A stretch of 62,500 nt of DNA, taken from positions 10,186,984-10,249,483 of the forward strand of contig NC_135567.1 of assembly GCF_964340395.1 (NCBI RefSeq). The letters run 5' to 3'. Origin of the DNA: Glandiceps talaboti. Lineage: Eukaryota; Hemichordata; Enteropneusta; Spengelidae. Under the pieces are notes generated by a model. That model was not told the DNA's origin. It saw only the letters and a program-made list of their open reading frames with translations, and did not search any database. Positions 1 through 11,501 of this stretch are shown here, one piece after another. The position numbers and the translations under genes are program-made. The first letter of the stretch is position 1; the number at the start of each line of letters is the position of its first letter.

Positions 1-198
1 TTATATTATCAAGAAATATTGTGAAATGTCAAACTTAAAATGTATGTTATTCATCGTAATATTATCCATAAATGTGTCACATCTTTATTGAAAGTAACTG
101 TACGTTGAGTATAAATCTATTTTTCTTAAACGCAGGGCAAACGTTCAGGTCACATCAGACTAAATGGTCTGGTGATCTATTGTGGAGTTTCAATAGCG

Positions 199-399
199 TC
201 ATAAACATCTGCAGCAGGTGTACTGGAGGTCTGCACGAACGGCTCTGACAGATTGAATACGCGATATCTGCCTCTCCGAACAGACATCATACTGTCCACC
301 GCAACTCAAGTGGAGTCGGTGATCTCTGTCATTACGGTGCATAGCGTCTTTTGCTGGTTCACAGCAATCTACGTACGTATAACAATCTTCGAGTACCAT
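199..399 (-). CDS. Possible cysteine-rich small ORF (66 aa), unrecognised
   Basis: An ATG-started frame of 66 codons ends in TGA on the minus strand. The product has eight cysteines, including two CC pairs (near residues 12-13 and 62-63) and a closing CRC, and is otherwise charged (RNDRDHR, SERQISR). No signal peptide or membrane segment is visible, and no family is recognised. The stretch is richer in GC and CpG than its surroundings, which mildly favours coding. No convincing splice acceptor, TATA box or poly(A) signal is seen, so this could be a chance frame or part of an exon. Confidence 0.2.
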   Translation of the reverse strand: MVLEDCYTYVDCCEPAKDAMHRNDRDHRLHLSCGGQYDVCSERQISRIQSVRAVRADLQYTCCRCL

Positions 400-474
400 T
401 TCAATAGTATGAAAAAATTAATTTGCTTCACCTAATATGTTGGCTAAAATAACTGAGTAGGCAAACGAAATTGA

Positions 475-640
475 ATATGTGTATGTATGTATGTATGTAT
501 GTATGTATGTATGTATGTATGTATGTATGTGTGTATGTATGTATGTATGTATGTATGTATGTATGTATGTATGTATGTGTGTATGCATGTATGTATTTAT
601 TTATGTGTGTGTGCATGTATGTATTTATGCAACTTCCCAT
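475..640. repeat. (TGTA)n microsatellite
   Basis: Near-perfect TGTA units with a few TGTG, TGCA and TTTA variants, becoming more degenerate toward the right end. The open frames across it (polymers of Met-Tyr-Val-Cys or Thr-Tyr-Ile-His) are repeat translations. Confidence 0.97.
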
Positions 641-643
641 CAT

Positions 644-1393
644 AAAACAACGCTACCGTAGACAACAATACCATAAATAAAGTTAACTAAGTGTCAACAT
701 ACCACTAAATATGATCTCATTCAATAACAATGTTATAACATTGGTTAAGGGTTCTCAACATTTTAAAAAGTTCTCGCATAACAAAAATTGTAGTTTATCC
801 CACAGAGTCAAAGCTCAGAAGTCGGTAAAGTAACTTTATAGCGCAAGTAACATCATGGATATTTATTGATGTACAAAAATAAACTATTTACGGAAATGAG
901 ACGAAATTAGTAGCATACCACACCCCGGGATCGAGTCAGAGTGTACATATAAATCATTACCTAAGCATGCCGTGTAGAGCGAAGGCTGACATATCAAATA
1001 TTACTAAGAGAACTTTATCATAGCATCAACGCCGTGGAAATGTCTTTATCGGCATTGTTGTCATCTCCATCAAAATTCCACACTGAATTGTCGACGTACC
1101 AATATACAAGTTGGCCTAACGATTTGATCCCCCCTGGTATTCGAATATGTATAATGAAACGTATGCCTTATTCAGATAACAAAATGAACAAATTCCATGG
1201 ACATTTAAAAAAAAGATAAATATATCACATTATGGTTGCCATTATTAGTGATGAGCTATGTAATATAAATCAAAGTTTAATGCCCTAGACAGTCAGTGTC
1301 TTTGATGTCAGTGATGTTGTATACAGCCAACCTGACTATAAGCCAGATAACATGCAGTCAAATAGTCAACAAGTAAATAATTCATTCAGGAAC

Positions 1394-1394
<1 letters not shown>
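644..1394. other. Intergenic, no gene seen
   Basis: AT-rich unique sequence. A perfect 16-bp palindrome, CAATGTTATAACATTG, lies at 728-743. A 60-codon frame near 1040-1219 (MSLSALLSSPSK...) has no recognisable domain and is probably chance. Confidence 0.5.
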
Positions 1395-1436
<42 letters not shown>

Positions 1437-1560
1437 ATCGATCGATCGATCGATCGATCGATCGATCGATCGATCGATCAATCAATCAATCAATCAACCA
1501 ACCAACCAACCAACCAACCAACCAACCAACCAACCAATCAATCAGTCAATTAATTAACCA
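1395..1560. repeat. Compound (AATC)(GATC)(AATC)(AACC) microsatellite
   Basis: An AATC array switches at about 1434 to about eleven GATC units (to 1478), back to AATC, then to AACC from about 1497 to 1534, then degenerate AATC. The GATC core is self-complementary and flanked on both sides by the AATC motif it differs from by one base. Confidence 0.97.
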
Positions 1561-1605
1561 ATCAATTGGTTTGCATGTCAGCCTTGATAAGTGTTTGTGT
1601 GCCAG

Positions 1606-1639
1606 CACAAATGTATGTATGTCTGCCTGTCTGTCTGTA

Positions 1640-1676
<37 letters not shown>

Positions 1677-1715
1677 TTCTATATGTCCGTATGTATGTAT
1701 GTATGTATGTATGTA

Positions 1716-1778
<63 letters not shown>

Positions 1779-1779
1779 A

Positions 1780-1810
<31 letters not shown>

Positions 1811-1885
1811 ATGTATGTATGTATGTATGTATGTATGTATGTATGTATGTATATCTGTCTGTGTGGGTGTCTGTATGTCAAGATG
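1606..1885. repeat. Compound (TGTA)/(CTGT) microsatellite
   Basis: Alternating blocks of CTGT and TGTA units, all on one strand sense, with degenerate edges. It is separated from the AATC/GATC locus by only about 45 bp of unique sequence. Confidence 0.97.
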
Positions 1886-1889
1886 TACT

Positions 1890-2843
1890 CATACATATTC
1901 CTCGGTGAGTAGATATGCATATTGGTAGGTAATAGGAAGATATTATAAATTGTGGGGTTGATATAAATTATTACAATTATACATTTACGGTGAAATTGCT
2001 CGAAACCTTGCTAAATTTACCAATGTGTCATTCCAACATGAATATTAAACTGTTCAATTGGTTATGACAAATATGAAGTTAAAGTTAACTTAGGAAATAA
2101 GTGGTTCCATAATAGCAATCGATCACCTACCTGTCAAATGTTGGAGTAAACATTGATTCGTTGGTATAAAGTTATCAGTTTAATATAATTGTTATTATGA
2201 CGATAACAAATATGACCATACGTACTAATTACTGTATTATAAGTCATGTGGGAGAATGCGTTATTAATCGTCAAAATGCCATATTTAGGTGAAATGTCCG
2301 TCTAACATTCTAACCCCGTACTTAGCGGTGCACGACACGTTTCGATCAGCTCGGCTGATATAAATTATTTAGACTCCATTCCGTTCCTTAGCTGATCACC
2401 AAACCGTAATGTGCTAATGGCGTAACCGGAAAATGTGGTTAGGAGAGTACTCAAGCGTTAATATCTAGATTCTCACGAACCGAGTCAGCAGAGGTATGCT
2501 TCTCAGTAGTATGACACGAAGAATTAGTGCAACTGTGTACTTGTGTGTGACCTCTAATGCCCCCAAGAAACCAAGTTAACGTAACAACATCTCCTTACTG
2601 CCATAATAGGCTCTGATAGTTGTAATTTACGAGTTATTTTGCTACATTTTAGCCAACTTTATTGTTCTCCATTGACCTCTGGATTACCACATTTATGTTA
2701 ATACTACTGTGGCCACGAATCTATCAGATTACGAAGATATACACAACAAAATGAATCTACTAATGTTGCATGTGGTAGATAATCCAAGTGAGTAATAGAG
2801 GTGCATTCGTTTCCAAATATATAGTCATCCTGGAATCAAGGAA
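1890..2843. other. Intergenic, no gene seen
   Basis: Unique AT-rich sequence with stops in all frames. No RNA gene, splice-bounded exon or inverted repeat stands out. Confidence 0.5.
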
Positions 2844-3285
2844 CAACAATGTTCGACCAACTGTACCTCTTAGTTTGTCTCACGCTGTGACAAAACTACC
2901 TTCTAACAGCAAGTGTATATTGTGATCACATTATAATCTTTCATTCCCGGATGTGTATTGTAAAAAAATTGTTGATAAGGCGAAGGCTATGATGTATGTA
3001 CACTCTCACTTCACTCAGACTAATAAACAAACAACTCCAACATTTGATGTTAAATTAGCAATTAGATTACAATACCCCTTTACACCTTTGTTTATTATAC
3101 CCCTTTACACCTTTGTTTATTATACCAGATTAGATATCCAACTGTGTCCCTATCCTCAAGACTCTGTTTAAAACTCCACTTGTGAAATGTACTACTGTAA
3201 CACTAGTTAGACAACAGGGAGTGACAGATTACACTGTGATAAATAGAGAAATTTGCGAAGAGGTACAGTTGGTCGAACATTGTTG
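2844..3285 (+). mobile_element. MITE family A, copy 1 (442 bp)
   Basis: The left end reads CAACAATGTTCGACC...CTGTACCTCTT and the right end is its inverse (AAGAGGTACAG...GAACATTGTTG), giving terminal inverted repeats of about 27 bp. A second copy of almost the same length lies at 60757-61196, with its interior in the opposite orientation (shared landmarks: a TTAGTCTGAGTGAAGTGAG-type segment and an ATCTAATCTGGTATAATA-type segment). No transposase frame fits, so it is non-autonomous. The flanks hint at a TA target, which would suit a Tc1/mariner-type source; that is inference. Confidence 0.88.
3072..3125. repeat. 25-bp direct tandem duplication inside MITE A
   Basis: Two essentially identical 25-bp units containing TACCCCTTTACACC lie head to tail. 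The other family A copy at 60757-61196 does not show the duplication, so it arose after the copies diverged. Confidence 0.85.
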
Positions 3286-3289
3286 TAAA

Positions 3290-4079
3290 ATATACTGGAA
3301 ATGCCAACAACATACACAAGTCGTCAAAAATGCCACCCCACTGCGACGGAAAAAATCCATTTTTACAGTTTATGTCGACATGTCGCAGTAACATTTCCAG
3401 TTTATGTCTCTCTCAGCTGAAAGATCCGTTTCTGCTTTGGTAAATATGGTAACAAGTATATGATATCCTTATTGTCACAGTAATTACATGATTACCATAT
3501 TAACATTAATTGATAATATCTTATCTTTGGATCAATTTGTATATTTATACCCTTTAGGTCAAATACTCGACCAATATTAAAAACAAAATCCCAAATGGCG
3601 GGAAATGACTCCAGCCTTTGTCAAAATTTTGACGACATGTCTTCACAATGGCTGCAATACAGAAGCAGTATGTGACGAAAGATGCCGTCACATCTGAACT
3701 ATTGCAAATGATGTAAGGTCGATTTTGAGTAAAAATGCAATTCTCAAAAATAATAAGACATTACGCCAGACTCAAAAACATAACAAGATTACATTTTAGG
3801 AGCCGAACGTGCTTGGCTGTAACAACTTTTGCTACCCTTTGACCGTAGCATGCACGGGTGCTCTTTAAAATAATGAAGGGTTCGTGCAATGGAATGTATA
3901 TACCGGCTAAGCTTTGATGGTTAGTGAGATATGGACTAAATACAGACTTATTCTTGACAAGAATAGCACAATCTAATTGACGGATTAGTGGGTGCGTGGA
4001 AGTTTGGGGTAGGAAAGAACACTGAAGAACACGAACGGAGACATACACATTATGCGAAAGAAATGTACACACACAGATT
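3290..4079. other. Intergenic, no gene seen
   Basis: No gene is supported. A 14-bp palindrome, GTCAAAATTTTGAC, occurs near 3620-3634. The long minus-strand frame crossing into this stretch from 4852 is a microsatellite translation with a random tail. Confidence 0.5.
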
Positions 4080-4790
<711 letters not shown>

Positions 4791-4794
4791 ACAG

Positions 4795-5821
4795 TGTATG
4801 GACGGATAGACATAAATAGATAAAACAGAGACAGGCGAAGACATACACCCATTTACACAGATTATAGATAGGGTAGAATACACACTCACACGCATGATGA
4901 GAGGGTGATAGGAAAATGGAAACATATAGGTAGGGAAAAAGTAATCTTAAACAGGCAACATAAAACTAACCTTGGTAGGAGTATCGTATCTAATGCATAT
5001 GTACTTTAAAGTGGTTGGATATTTCCTCTTCATTTAGTCAACCATACTAACTACTAGCTGGTCTATCTTTAATCACAGATGGAAATGTACTCTACTGGGC
5101 AATACGTGATGAGACATCGCTTCTATCTTATTACTACAGGAAAAAACTGTTTATTATCCAAATCCCTCAACTTGGCAGGGAGCACCAAGAAACAGATTAA
5201 AAATTCGGGAGGGTAAGTTTGATCGGATTAAATTCACAGTGGAAATGTGGAAATTAACTTGCTGTTCTACGTCAAACTAAATTAAAATTTTGACCCTGGT
5301 TTAATCCCAAAATAGCTACTTTCTAGGGAGATGAAAGTACTACTGCAGAGATTACTGGGTTTTTTTGTTCGATAGATGAAAGGTCGGGACAAAACGGTAT
5401 CTACTACATAAGAAAGCTCTGCAATTTATTGATTGCTGCGACATAATCAAGGAAAATTGGGGGTGATGATGTCCTCGGATAACATTTCTGACGTCAACAA
5501 TGAGATTGGCTACCCTGGGGTCACGTGTGTTTTAACTTCTAGACAAACCAGAGTGTGGCAGTGCATAACAAATGGGGCACATATTTGAGATGGTTTTTAA
5601 GACATTTTTCTCTCTTTTAAATATAATAGAGTAAAGTTCTGCCATAAAATTGTATTTAATCATTTTAATATATGATTTAAATATTGCAACTTTTGATAAC
5701 CTTCCTTTTGAGATATTTTCCCCTCAAAATGATTTCACGTCAAAATCACATGTTGTATTTAAGTACATGTGGTGTAAAGATGAAATGTTTTAACCATAAA
5801 TACTTTTTTGTTCTTCGTTCG
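4795..5821. other. Intergenic, no gene seen
   Basis: AT-rich unique DNA. One perfect CRE-type octamer, TGACGTCA, occurs near 5490, about the number expected by chance in this window. No gene, RNA or repeat family is recognised. Confidence 0.45.
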
Positions 5822-6103
5822 TTAGAATGTTTTCCCGCCTAAAGTGTCGACGATTTCAAAGAAATGTACGTAACATAGACTGGACTTTATTGACGATGAC
5901 GTAACTGTAAAAAATGCCATACACGAAACTAAAAACAACAAAACTGTACATAATTTCGACTGGACTTTGTAAAAGAATAACGTAACTGAAAAAAATACAA
6001 TACATGAAACTACCACCAACAACAAGAAAAGCTGCCAATTTAGTTGCAGAGTTTTTATGTTTACGAGAATAAAACGTATGATTCTCGAGGAATAACTGTT
6101 CAT
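5822..6103 (-). CDS. Doubtful 93-aa ORF with two hydrophobic repeats
   Basis: An ATG-started minus-strand frame. Its middle contains two related hydrophobic segments 27 residues apart, each with the pattern LVSC-x-x-FF-x-VT, preceded by runs of Leu and Val. They come from an 80/81-bp tandem duplication in the DNA (5867-6026). If translated, the product would be a small two-helix membrane protein. A shifted frame over the same DNA (5856-6125) is also open and hydrophobic, so the pattern may only reflect base composition. No homologue is recognised. Confidence 0.15.
   Translation of the reverse strand: MNSYSSRIIRFILVNIKTLQLNWQLFLLLVVVSCIVFFSVTLFFYKVQSKLCTVLLFLVSCMAFFTVTSSSIKSSLCYVHFFEIVDTLGGKTF
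5867..6026. repeat. 80-bp tandem duplication, two diverged copies
   Basis: The landmark GACTGGACTTT recurs at 5878 and 5958. Both copies continue with ACGTAACTG, a run of A, and ATACA(C/T)GAAACTA. Divergence of several bases per copy indicates an old duplication. Confidence 0.8.
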
Positions 6104-6130
6104 GTTCGTTCTGACCTACCGACACCCCGA

Positions 6131-6143
6131 TGACCCTTGACCT
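6131..6143. promoter_or_regulatory. DR1-type nuclear-receptor motif
   Basis: TGACCC-T-TGACCT, that is AGGTCA-A-GGGTCA read on the minus strand: two half-sites with one-base spacing. This is the known binding pattern of RXR heterodimers and HNF4/COUP-type receptors. No gene nearby is firm enough to name a target. Confidence 0.4.
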
Positions 6144-6167
6144 TTTGTGAATTGTCGAGTAAGAAAT

Positions 6168-6194
6168 CGCGAAGTACGCCAGATCTACTTCGCG
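6168..6194. repeat. Short perfect hairpin (9-bp stem)
   Basis: CGCGAAGTA (6168-6176) is followed, after nine bases, by its exact inverse TACTTCGCG (6186-6194). It is CpG-rich compared with the flanks. Function unknown. Confidence 0.7.
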
Positions 6195-6392
6195 TGGAAT
6201 GCTTTGAACTCTTTTAGTCTGAATTGCCTATCTAGCAATATGGACATGCCTGCAAGGCAAATACCGCGTTGCCATCAACGTTTTTGAAACTTTCCAACTT
6301 TTGACATCTAAATACCAAATTGTTGAACTTTGTAACATCTAAGCATGATAGTGTTATATATATGAAAACATGACACCGGAGTCGTATAACGT

Positions 6393-6599
6393 ATGAGAAA
6401 TAATAGTACGGAGGAAATTCAAAACATGTTGATCCTGCATTTTACCCTAGTAAGCAGGGTGGGAAGACAACAAGTCATTACACCCGATGCCTTTTTGATG
6501 GAATATTTGACGACCTTCCGCCAACTAAATCGAGGCGTCATTCGTCGAATCGGAGGACGAAAATACAGAGTATTTTCATTTTCAAACCCTGACTTTTGA
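6393..6599 (+). CDS. Doubtful 68-aa ORF
   Basis: An ATG-started frame giving a basic product with a closing segment GVIRRIGGRKYRVFSFSNP. The interior lacks low-complexity bias, so it is better than the microsatellite frames. No domain, homologue, splice site or poly(A) signal was recognised. It lies just upstream of a SINE. Confidence 0.18.
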   Translation: MRNNSTEEIQNMLILHFTLVSRVGRQQVITPDAFLMEYLTTFRQLNRGVIRRIGGRKYRVFSFSNPDF

Positions 6600-6719
6600 A
6601 AATTATTATATTTGAAATTATTTAGATTTCACTTAACGCAAAAGGAACAACACAACCATAAAACCAGTACCCCTCCGTACTTGAAACCAAAGACTGCTAA
6701 AGTACTAACATATTAAAAC

Positions 6720-7096
6720 GGAGTCATATGATGGGCAATGGTTAGAGTGGGCGGCTAGGTATCTGCTGGTTGCAGGTTCGAGCCCCATCGATGCCGTTTG
6801 TTTCTGAGCGGCTAAAGTCCATGGGTAAGATTTAAACCATGACTGTGCCTCAGACAACCTAGCTGTATAATTGGGGACCTGGTGGGATAGAGTTTGCAAT
6901 GTGAATGTTTTTATCCTATGCACTTATAGAGGCTGCAATGGGTTGTATACTCCACATGGAGTTGAGAAAGTATAGAGGGCCGTTGCGTGCCGCTATAGAT
7001 TCGAGCCAGGAGTAATAATTGTAAAGCGCTTTAAGCACCCAGACTGGGTGGGAAAACGGTATATAAATACAAACATTGTTATTATTATTATTATTA

Positions 7097-7181
<85 letters not shown>
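6720..7181 (+). mobile_element. tRNA-derived SINE, 5'-complete copy with (ATT)n tail
   Basis: The head carries pol III box A (TGGTTAGAGTGG, 6739-6750) and box B (GGTTCGAGCCC, 6775-6785) at tRNA-like spacing. A body of about 230 bp follows, then the 3' hairpin module AAAGCGCTTTAAGC...GGGAAAACGGTATATAA (about 7022-7067), and a pure ATT tail (7078-7181). Truncated relatives at 33322-33590 (plus) and 10240-10442 (minus) share the body from GTTTCTGAG(C/T)GGCTAAAGTCC onward. SINEs have no protein and are moved by LINE enzymes. Confidence 0.88.
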
Positions 7182-7182
<1 letters not shown>

Positions 7183-7542
7183 AACGGTAAGGGTTGCAAA
7201 AAGAACAACGTACAGGTTAATGTTCATTTTTTTTTATAAAACCATGCAAAAACCAGTATGAAAAGTCATATTTACACGTTAAGATAGCAATATTGAACGA
7301 ATTCAGTTCTAATGTGCCATACGTGGAGATATCACAACTGGCGCCCGCATGTTCATTCCGACTGTAAACTGTACAGTTTTTCATAGATTTCTGCGTGGTT
7401 GTATCAAAGAGCGTTAGTGAACGCTACGTGGAAACGGGATGTAGGATGTCACCTCTAGTTAACTCTGTGAACTCTCGAACCTGTATTTGTATCATACTAA
7501 CATACCATAATTCGGAATACAACATGTTCGGAGTAGCATATA

Positions 7543-7900
7543 AGACCTACGAAATTTTGTGATTCCGATTACGCTCACTTTTAGAATAGGTATGGTAGGT
7601 AGATTTTTTTAGTCATGTGCTAATGTCTAATTCAGGCAGTTATGTGTTTCGTTGTCTTCCATATTGTCTCTATGTTATTGGTTTCTTCCTATCAGATGTA
7701 CCTCCATTACAGATTTGAAGAAGAGTTTTATATTCTCATTTTAAGTTTGATGTCGGTTTCCTCATCCACTATTTCTCAGGAGACATCACAATTTTCGCGA
7801 TTTTATTATTTTTTCTCGAATATGTAAAATAAGTTTAGGATCGGCAGTGAAAGACTAGTTGGGGTCGGGTAACCAGAACCAAACCATTATTTAGGCCTAA
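7543..7900 (-). mobile_element. MITE family B, copy 1
   Basis: The reverse complement matches the elements at 16039-16410 and 27924-28246: TAGGCCTAA end, TTGGTTC(C/T)...TAACC, then TGTAATGG...TACATCTGATAGGAAG, and a far end with CACAA(A/T)T...TAGG(C/T)CTTA. The inner 60-codon frame (7642-7827) is a shadow of this repeat. Confidence 0.85.
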
Positions 7901-7929
7901 TCCAAAGTTCAGAAACCTATGGATGGCTA

Positions 7930-8286
7930 GTGAAAACAAATCGCTGTTTGCTGGAAAACAAATTTGAATTTAGTTACCTCTATCTTAGTCTAGTCCCTAT
8001 ACGGTGTCGTTATCGTTTACATTTCCACTCACAGTCTAGTCAAAGACGTTACTCTAGAAGTCCTGAGATGCATGAGATACAATTAAAAATTCACTCACAG
8101 TCACCAATACAGTCATTTAACATCATGTCTTTGTTAATCAATCACAAAATTCTAACCAATAACACAGTCCTTCATAAAGTTAGTGTTTATTGGGGCAGTT
8201 ATGTAATGTCCAAATATGGTATATTTGTCAGCTTTGGACGCTACCCTTTACGTGACTATAACAGTTGGGGTTCACTGATTGGATGA
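7930..8286 (+). other. Chance frame of 118 codons, probably not a gene
   Basis: A frame opened only by GTG, with no ATG until codon 46. The product (SQSSQRRYSRSPEMHEIQ...) shows no domain. No splice signals or poly(A) site support it. Confidence 0.1.
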
Positions 8287-8323
8287 ACAATTTTTTTGTG
8301 CTGATTGAGGGACTTTGACCAGA

Positions 8324-8345
8324 CGTGGTTTAGTTAGAAACCACG
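8324..8345. repeat. Short hairpin (8-bp perfect stem)
   Basis: CGTGGTTT, a six-base loop, then AAACCACG. It is not followed by a T-run, and its role is unknown. Confidence 0.65.
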
Positions 8346-8349
8346 TTGG

Positions 8350-9289
8350 CATCCAGATAACCTCTAGGTAACTGTGTGAAGTCACGCTGACAAATTTTCA
8401 TTTTGTTTCCCGTAAACACACCATAAGCCTCCATAGGTCAGAAAACAATTAGAGATAATATAACAAGGTCAGGATTCGCGACACTTACCCGAAGTCTCGT
8501 GTCGCAAAAACAAGTTAAAATCTACCCCTAACAAAGATTATTAATTTGCGCTGCTAAACCATGATTTTCACTTATCTAAGACATCGTGTTTATGAATACA
8601 GGAAAATAAAGTCAGAAAACCTAGACACGTAACGCCCAAGACTCTTGGTCAAAGTTTTGAAGGGTTCGAACAAAAACAAGGTCGTAAGAAACAACTGCTC
8701 AATAAACTTCAAGAATTCAAGCGGCTAACTTTTCACTTAAATTCACGCAAACACATCACGAGAGATAATCACGGAGTCAAACATAACACTTAAGACTGAA
8801 AACGTGTGTTGGAGCTCGACAAAATCGAAAACCTTTCAATGATGCGATTCAACTTAAAGAGTGAACTGTAAAAGGATGGGATGAAAGCCGACTCAGTACG
8901 GGTCATGGGGGAGTTTAACCCTGTGAAATGCATCTAAATGGACTAGAAATGACGTGCTCCTGCTGCGATGCTTTTGGTATTTCCATTAAACGAATATAAC
9001 TGCGTCGCATTCTATCAAGAAATAATAACATTTAACTCTGTGGTCGACTCAAATTGAGTATTTCGCCTTCAAGTTAAATTATGTTCAAGTCGTGAATGAT
9101 CAACATCTGAATCGCATTGGAGAGAGAGAGAGTTTACGTGTTCAAGGCACATTTGTCGAAGCTGTTCCGGTATGCCAAATAAAAGCAGACAGTAATGTTT
9201 ATGCTAGTGGTGTTTCTTGGTTTAGCAGCTATTATGATGTTAACTTTCTCAACCTTATCGCTGTTTTGATAGCGCCGACCTAGCCATGT
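8350..9289. other. Intergenic, no gene seen
   Basis: Unique sequence with stops in all frames. A short GA run occurs at about 9119-9131. Confidence 0.45.
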
Positions 9290-9432
9290 CGGTCTGTCTG
9301 TCTGTCTGTCTGCCCACCCACCCACCCACCCACCCGCTCGCCCGCCCACATACATGTATGTATGTATGTATGTATGTATGTATGTATGTATGTATGTATG
9401 TATGTATGTATGTATGTATGTATGTATGAATG

Positions 9433-9466
<34 letters not shown>

Positions 9467-9630
9467 TGTATGTATGTATGTATGTATGTATTTATGTATG
9501 TATGTGTGTGTGTATGTATGTATGTATGTATGTATGTATGTATGTATGTATGTATGCATGTATGTATGTATGTATGTGTGTGTGTGCGTGCGTGCGTACG
9601 CGTGTACGTACGTATGTGTGTGTGTCAATT
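9290..9630. repeat. Compound (CTGT)(CACC)(TGTA)(TG) microsatellite
   Basis: A short CTGT block (about 9292-9312), CACC units (about 9312-9335), CGCCCG-rich spacer, a long TGTA array (9352 to about 9580), then TG/CG-rich units (GTGCGTGCGTACG) with CpG retained. Frames across it are repeat translations. Confidence 0.97.
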
Positions 9631-9634
9631 GCTG

Positions 9635-10140
9635 AAATATCGCTAATTAATGGTTGCACTGCAATATATAGCAACGGATTGGTCAATTGTAAACATCAGT
9701 AGTCCTTGAAAACAACATTTTTTATAGTTGATTATAGTCATGGTCATCTGGACAAGTTAGAATGATTAACGTTTGGACTACAATGATGGCAGAGAGGGTG
9801 GTAGATGCACAGAGTATGCCACTGTATACCACAAACTCAGACTCAGACGAAACATGATACACGGTCAAGTATTTTTTTTAAAGTAATTAATGCGATACTG
9901 TGTACCATCTCAATCCGTCGGTTACACAGACAGCGTAACTTCATACTCTCCCGTCTAGTTTTAAGTGCAAACCATTGTCATGGTAACGCGGATAAACCGA
10001 TGCTGTACAATATCCGGATACAATGGGTTATTCTGGTCAATGTTATTAGTAGAGATAGAACGTGCTATACATGTTCGCATACGGTAATGGCTGGCAGCCA
10101 AACATATGGTCATGTTTAATTGCTAAGCAAAGGTAAATAC
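9635..10140. other. Intergenic; one 104-codon frame of low credibility
   Basis: An ATG frame at 9805-10119 (MHRVCHCIPQTQTQTKHDTR...) has mixed composition but no recognisable domain, no acceptor or donor in frame, and runs to the edge of a TA array. Confidence 0.15.
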
Positions 10141-10143
10141 CAT

Positions 10144-10144
<1 letters not shown>

Positions 10145-10240
<96 letters not shown>
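10145..10240. repeat. (TA)n microsatellite
   Basis: About 95 bp of pure TA, abutting a reversed SINE tail. Confidence 0.98.
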
Positions 10241-10241
<1 letters not shown>

Positions 10242-10442
10242 CAGCAAGAGTAAATATAACAATAATGATGATAAAAATGTTATTTTTTTATATAGCGCTT
10301 TCCCACTTTGTGCTCAAAGCGCTTTACAACTATTACCCCTGGCTCGGATCTATATCGGCACAACGGAGCTTTGTACCCGTACTTCCTCAACTCCCTGGGA
10401 AGCATACAATCCATTGCAGCCTTTATAAGCGCATTGGATACA
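10240..10442 (-). mobile_element. SINE, minus-strand copy, 5'-truncated
   Basis: The plus strand reads TATATAGCGCTTTCCCAC...GTGCTCAAAGCGCTTTAC, the inverse of the SINE 3' hairpin module. It continues into the body as far as the segment opposite TAATCCTATGCGCTTA in the copy at 33322. The tRNA-like head is absent. The degenerate AAT-rich stretch at 10257-10290 is the old tail. Confidence 0.82.
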
Positions 10443-10559
10443 GGTATGCCAGAAATAAAATGCTATATTTTTCGTGTATTTAACATGATATATATTTTTA
10501 TAGGTCTTTTCAGAGTTAAAAGGTTATTATCGACATATGGTTATTTAGGCGTTTGAAAT

Positions 10560-11364
10560 TGAAATATTCTGTTTAAGTATATTGAGCCGTGCACGACAAT
10601 AAGTAAGCTCACAGTTAGATTGATTTAGATTTAGATTATTTACAAAAAATCGTAAGAGGCAGTGTTTTCATTTGCGGTTGTACCACTCCTGATTATGTTC
10701 ATTCACCTGTGTTCATGTGATGTGTTTAGTTGAGACTAAAATCGTTCTGGTATGTGACATTGCATGGTAATAATACTCCGACTACGTACGTTAAAGAGAC
10801 ACAGTGTGTAACTATGGCTGAAACAGGAAGCGTTCACCAGAAGAGTACTAAACAAATATATTCGGCCAACTGAAAAAGATAGTGTGTAACCCGGCCGACC
10901 CTAGTTACAGCCCAGACCCTAAAAATGTTTTTGCATATAAACTGGTAAAATAGTGACAATTTACTTCAATTTCCGTGTACACCTTTATACCTTTGTCTCA
11001 TCTGTGGTCCTGTTTTTTTCTTTCCCAAAACAAATCGTATTCGAGAGCTTTTTAGACTATAACGATACAGCCTGTATAACGCGTACGTCTACTTAACTTA
11101 GAATTATGTGTATTTACTGAATTCGTTTACACTTCATCAAACTCTCTCGGAAGTATTGTGGCCAACAGCACCGGTATCTTATCTCGGGGTAAAAGTATTT
11201 GTTTTGGTAAATTTAAGTAAATTAAAAGAAAATCCGACCACCTACCAATCCCACTGGGTAATTAAGATTAAAATTAAAATTACGATTACGTCACAACATT
11301 TTGGTTAGAAAAATGTAAAAATCTCAAATTATGGTTTTGAAGTTTTAGTGTGCGTATGTATGTT
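10560..11364. other. Intergenic, no gene seen
   Basis: Unique AT-rich DNA. AGTGTGTAAC appears twice near 10802 and 10880, but no element boundary can be drawn. Confidence 0.4.
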
Positions 11365-11500
11365 TATATGTTGGCGCTGAGTGTAGCTCGGTAGGCTTTA
11401 ATTTGTGACTAAGGTGGTTCAAGCTGAGATAATTAGCTTTTTACTCAGTTGGAAATACGGGTACTTACATAAAGTCTCGATTAGACAATTCCTAGTAAAA
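11365..11500 (+). repeat. Old dispersed repeat D (tRNA-like head), left part
   Basis: Box A-like TAGCTCGGTAGG (near 11385) and box B-like GGTTCAAGCTG (near 11416) are spaced about as in a tRNA. The next 45 bp (CAAGCTGAG...AGCTTTTTACTCA...GGAAATAC) match 12108-12155. The sequence stops at the MITE C copy (11502) and appears to resume after it (11886-12010), so it looks like an old repeat split by the MITE. Confidence 0.5.
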
Positions 11501-11501
11501 C

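Noticed and set aside
1352-1912. 186-codon frame with Asn-Gln-Ser-Ile repeats resembling a repetitive secreted protein
   Set aside because: The protein period follows the AATC/GATC/CTGT repeats exactly, and the opposite strand is open too.
6916-7239. Poly-Asn and poly-Ile frames
   Set aside because: The ATT tail of the SINE.
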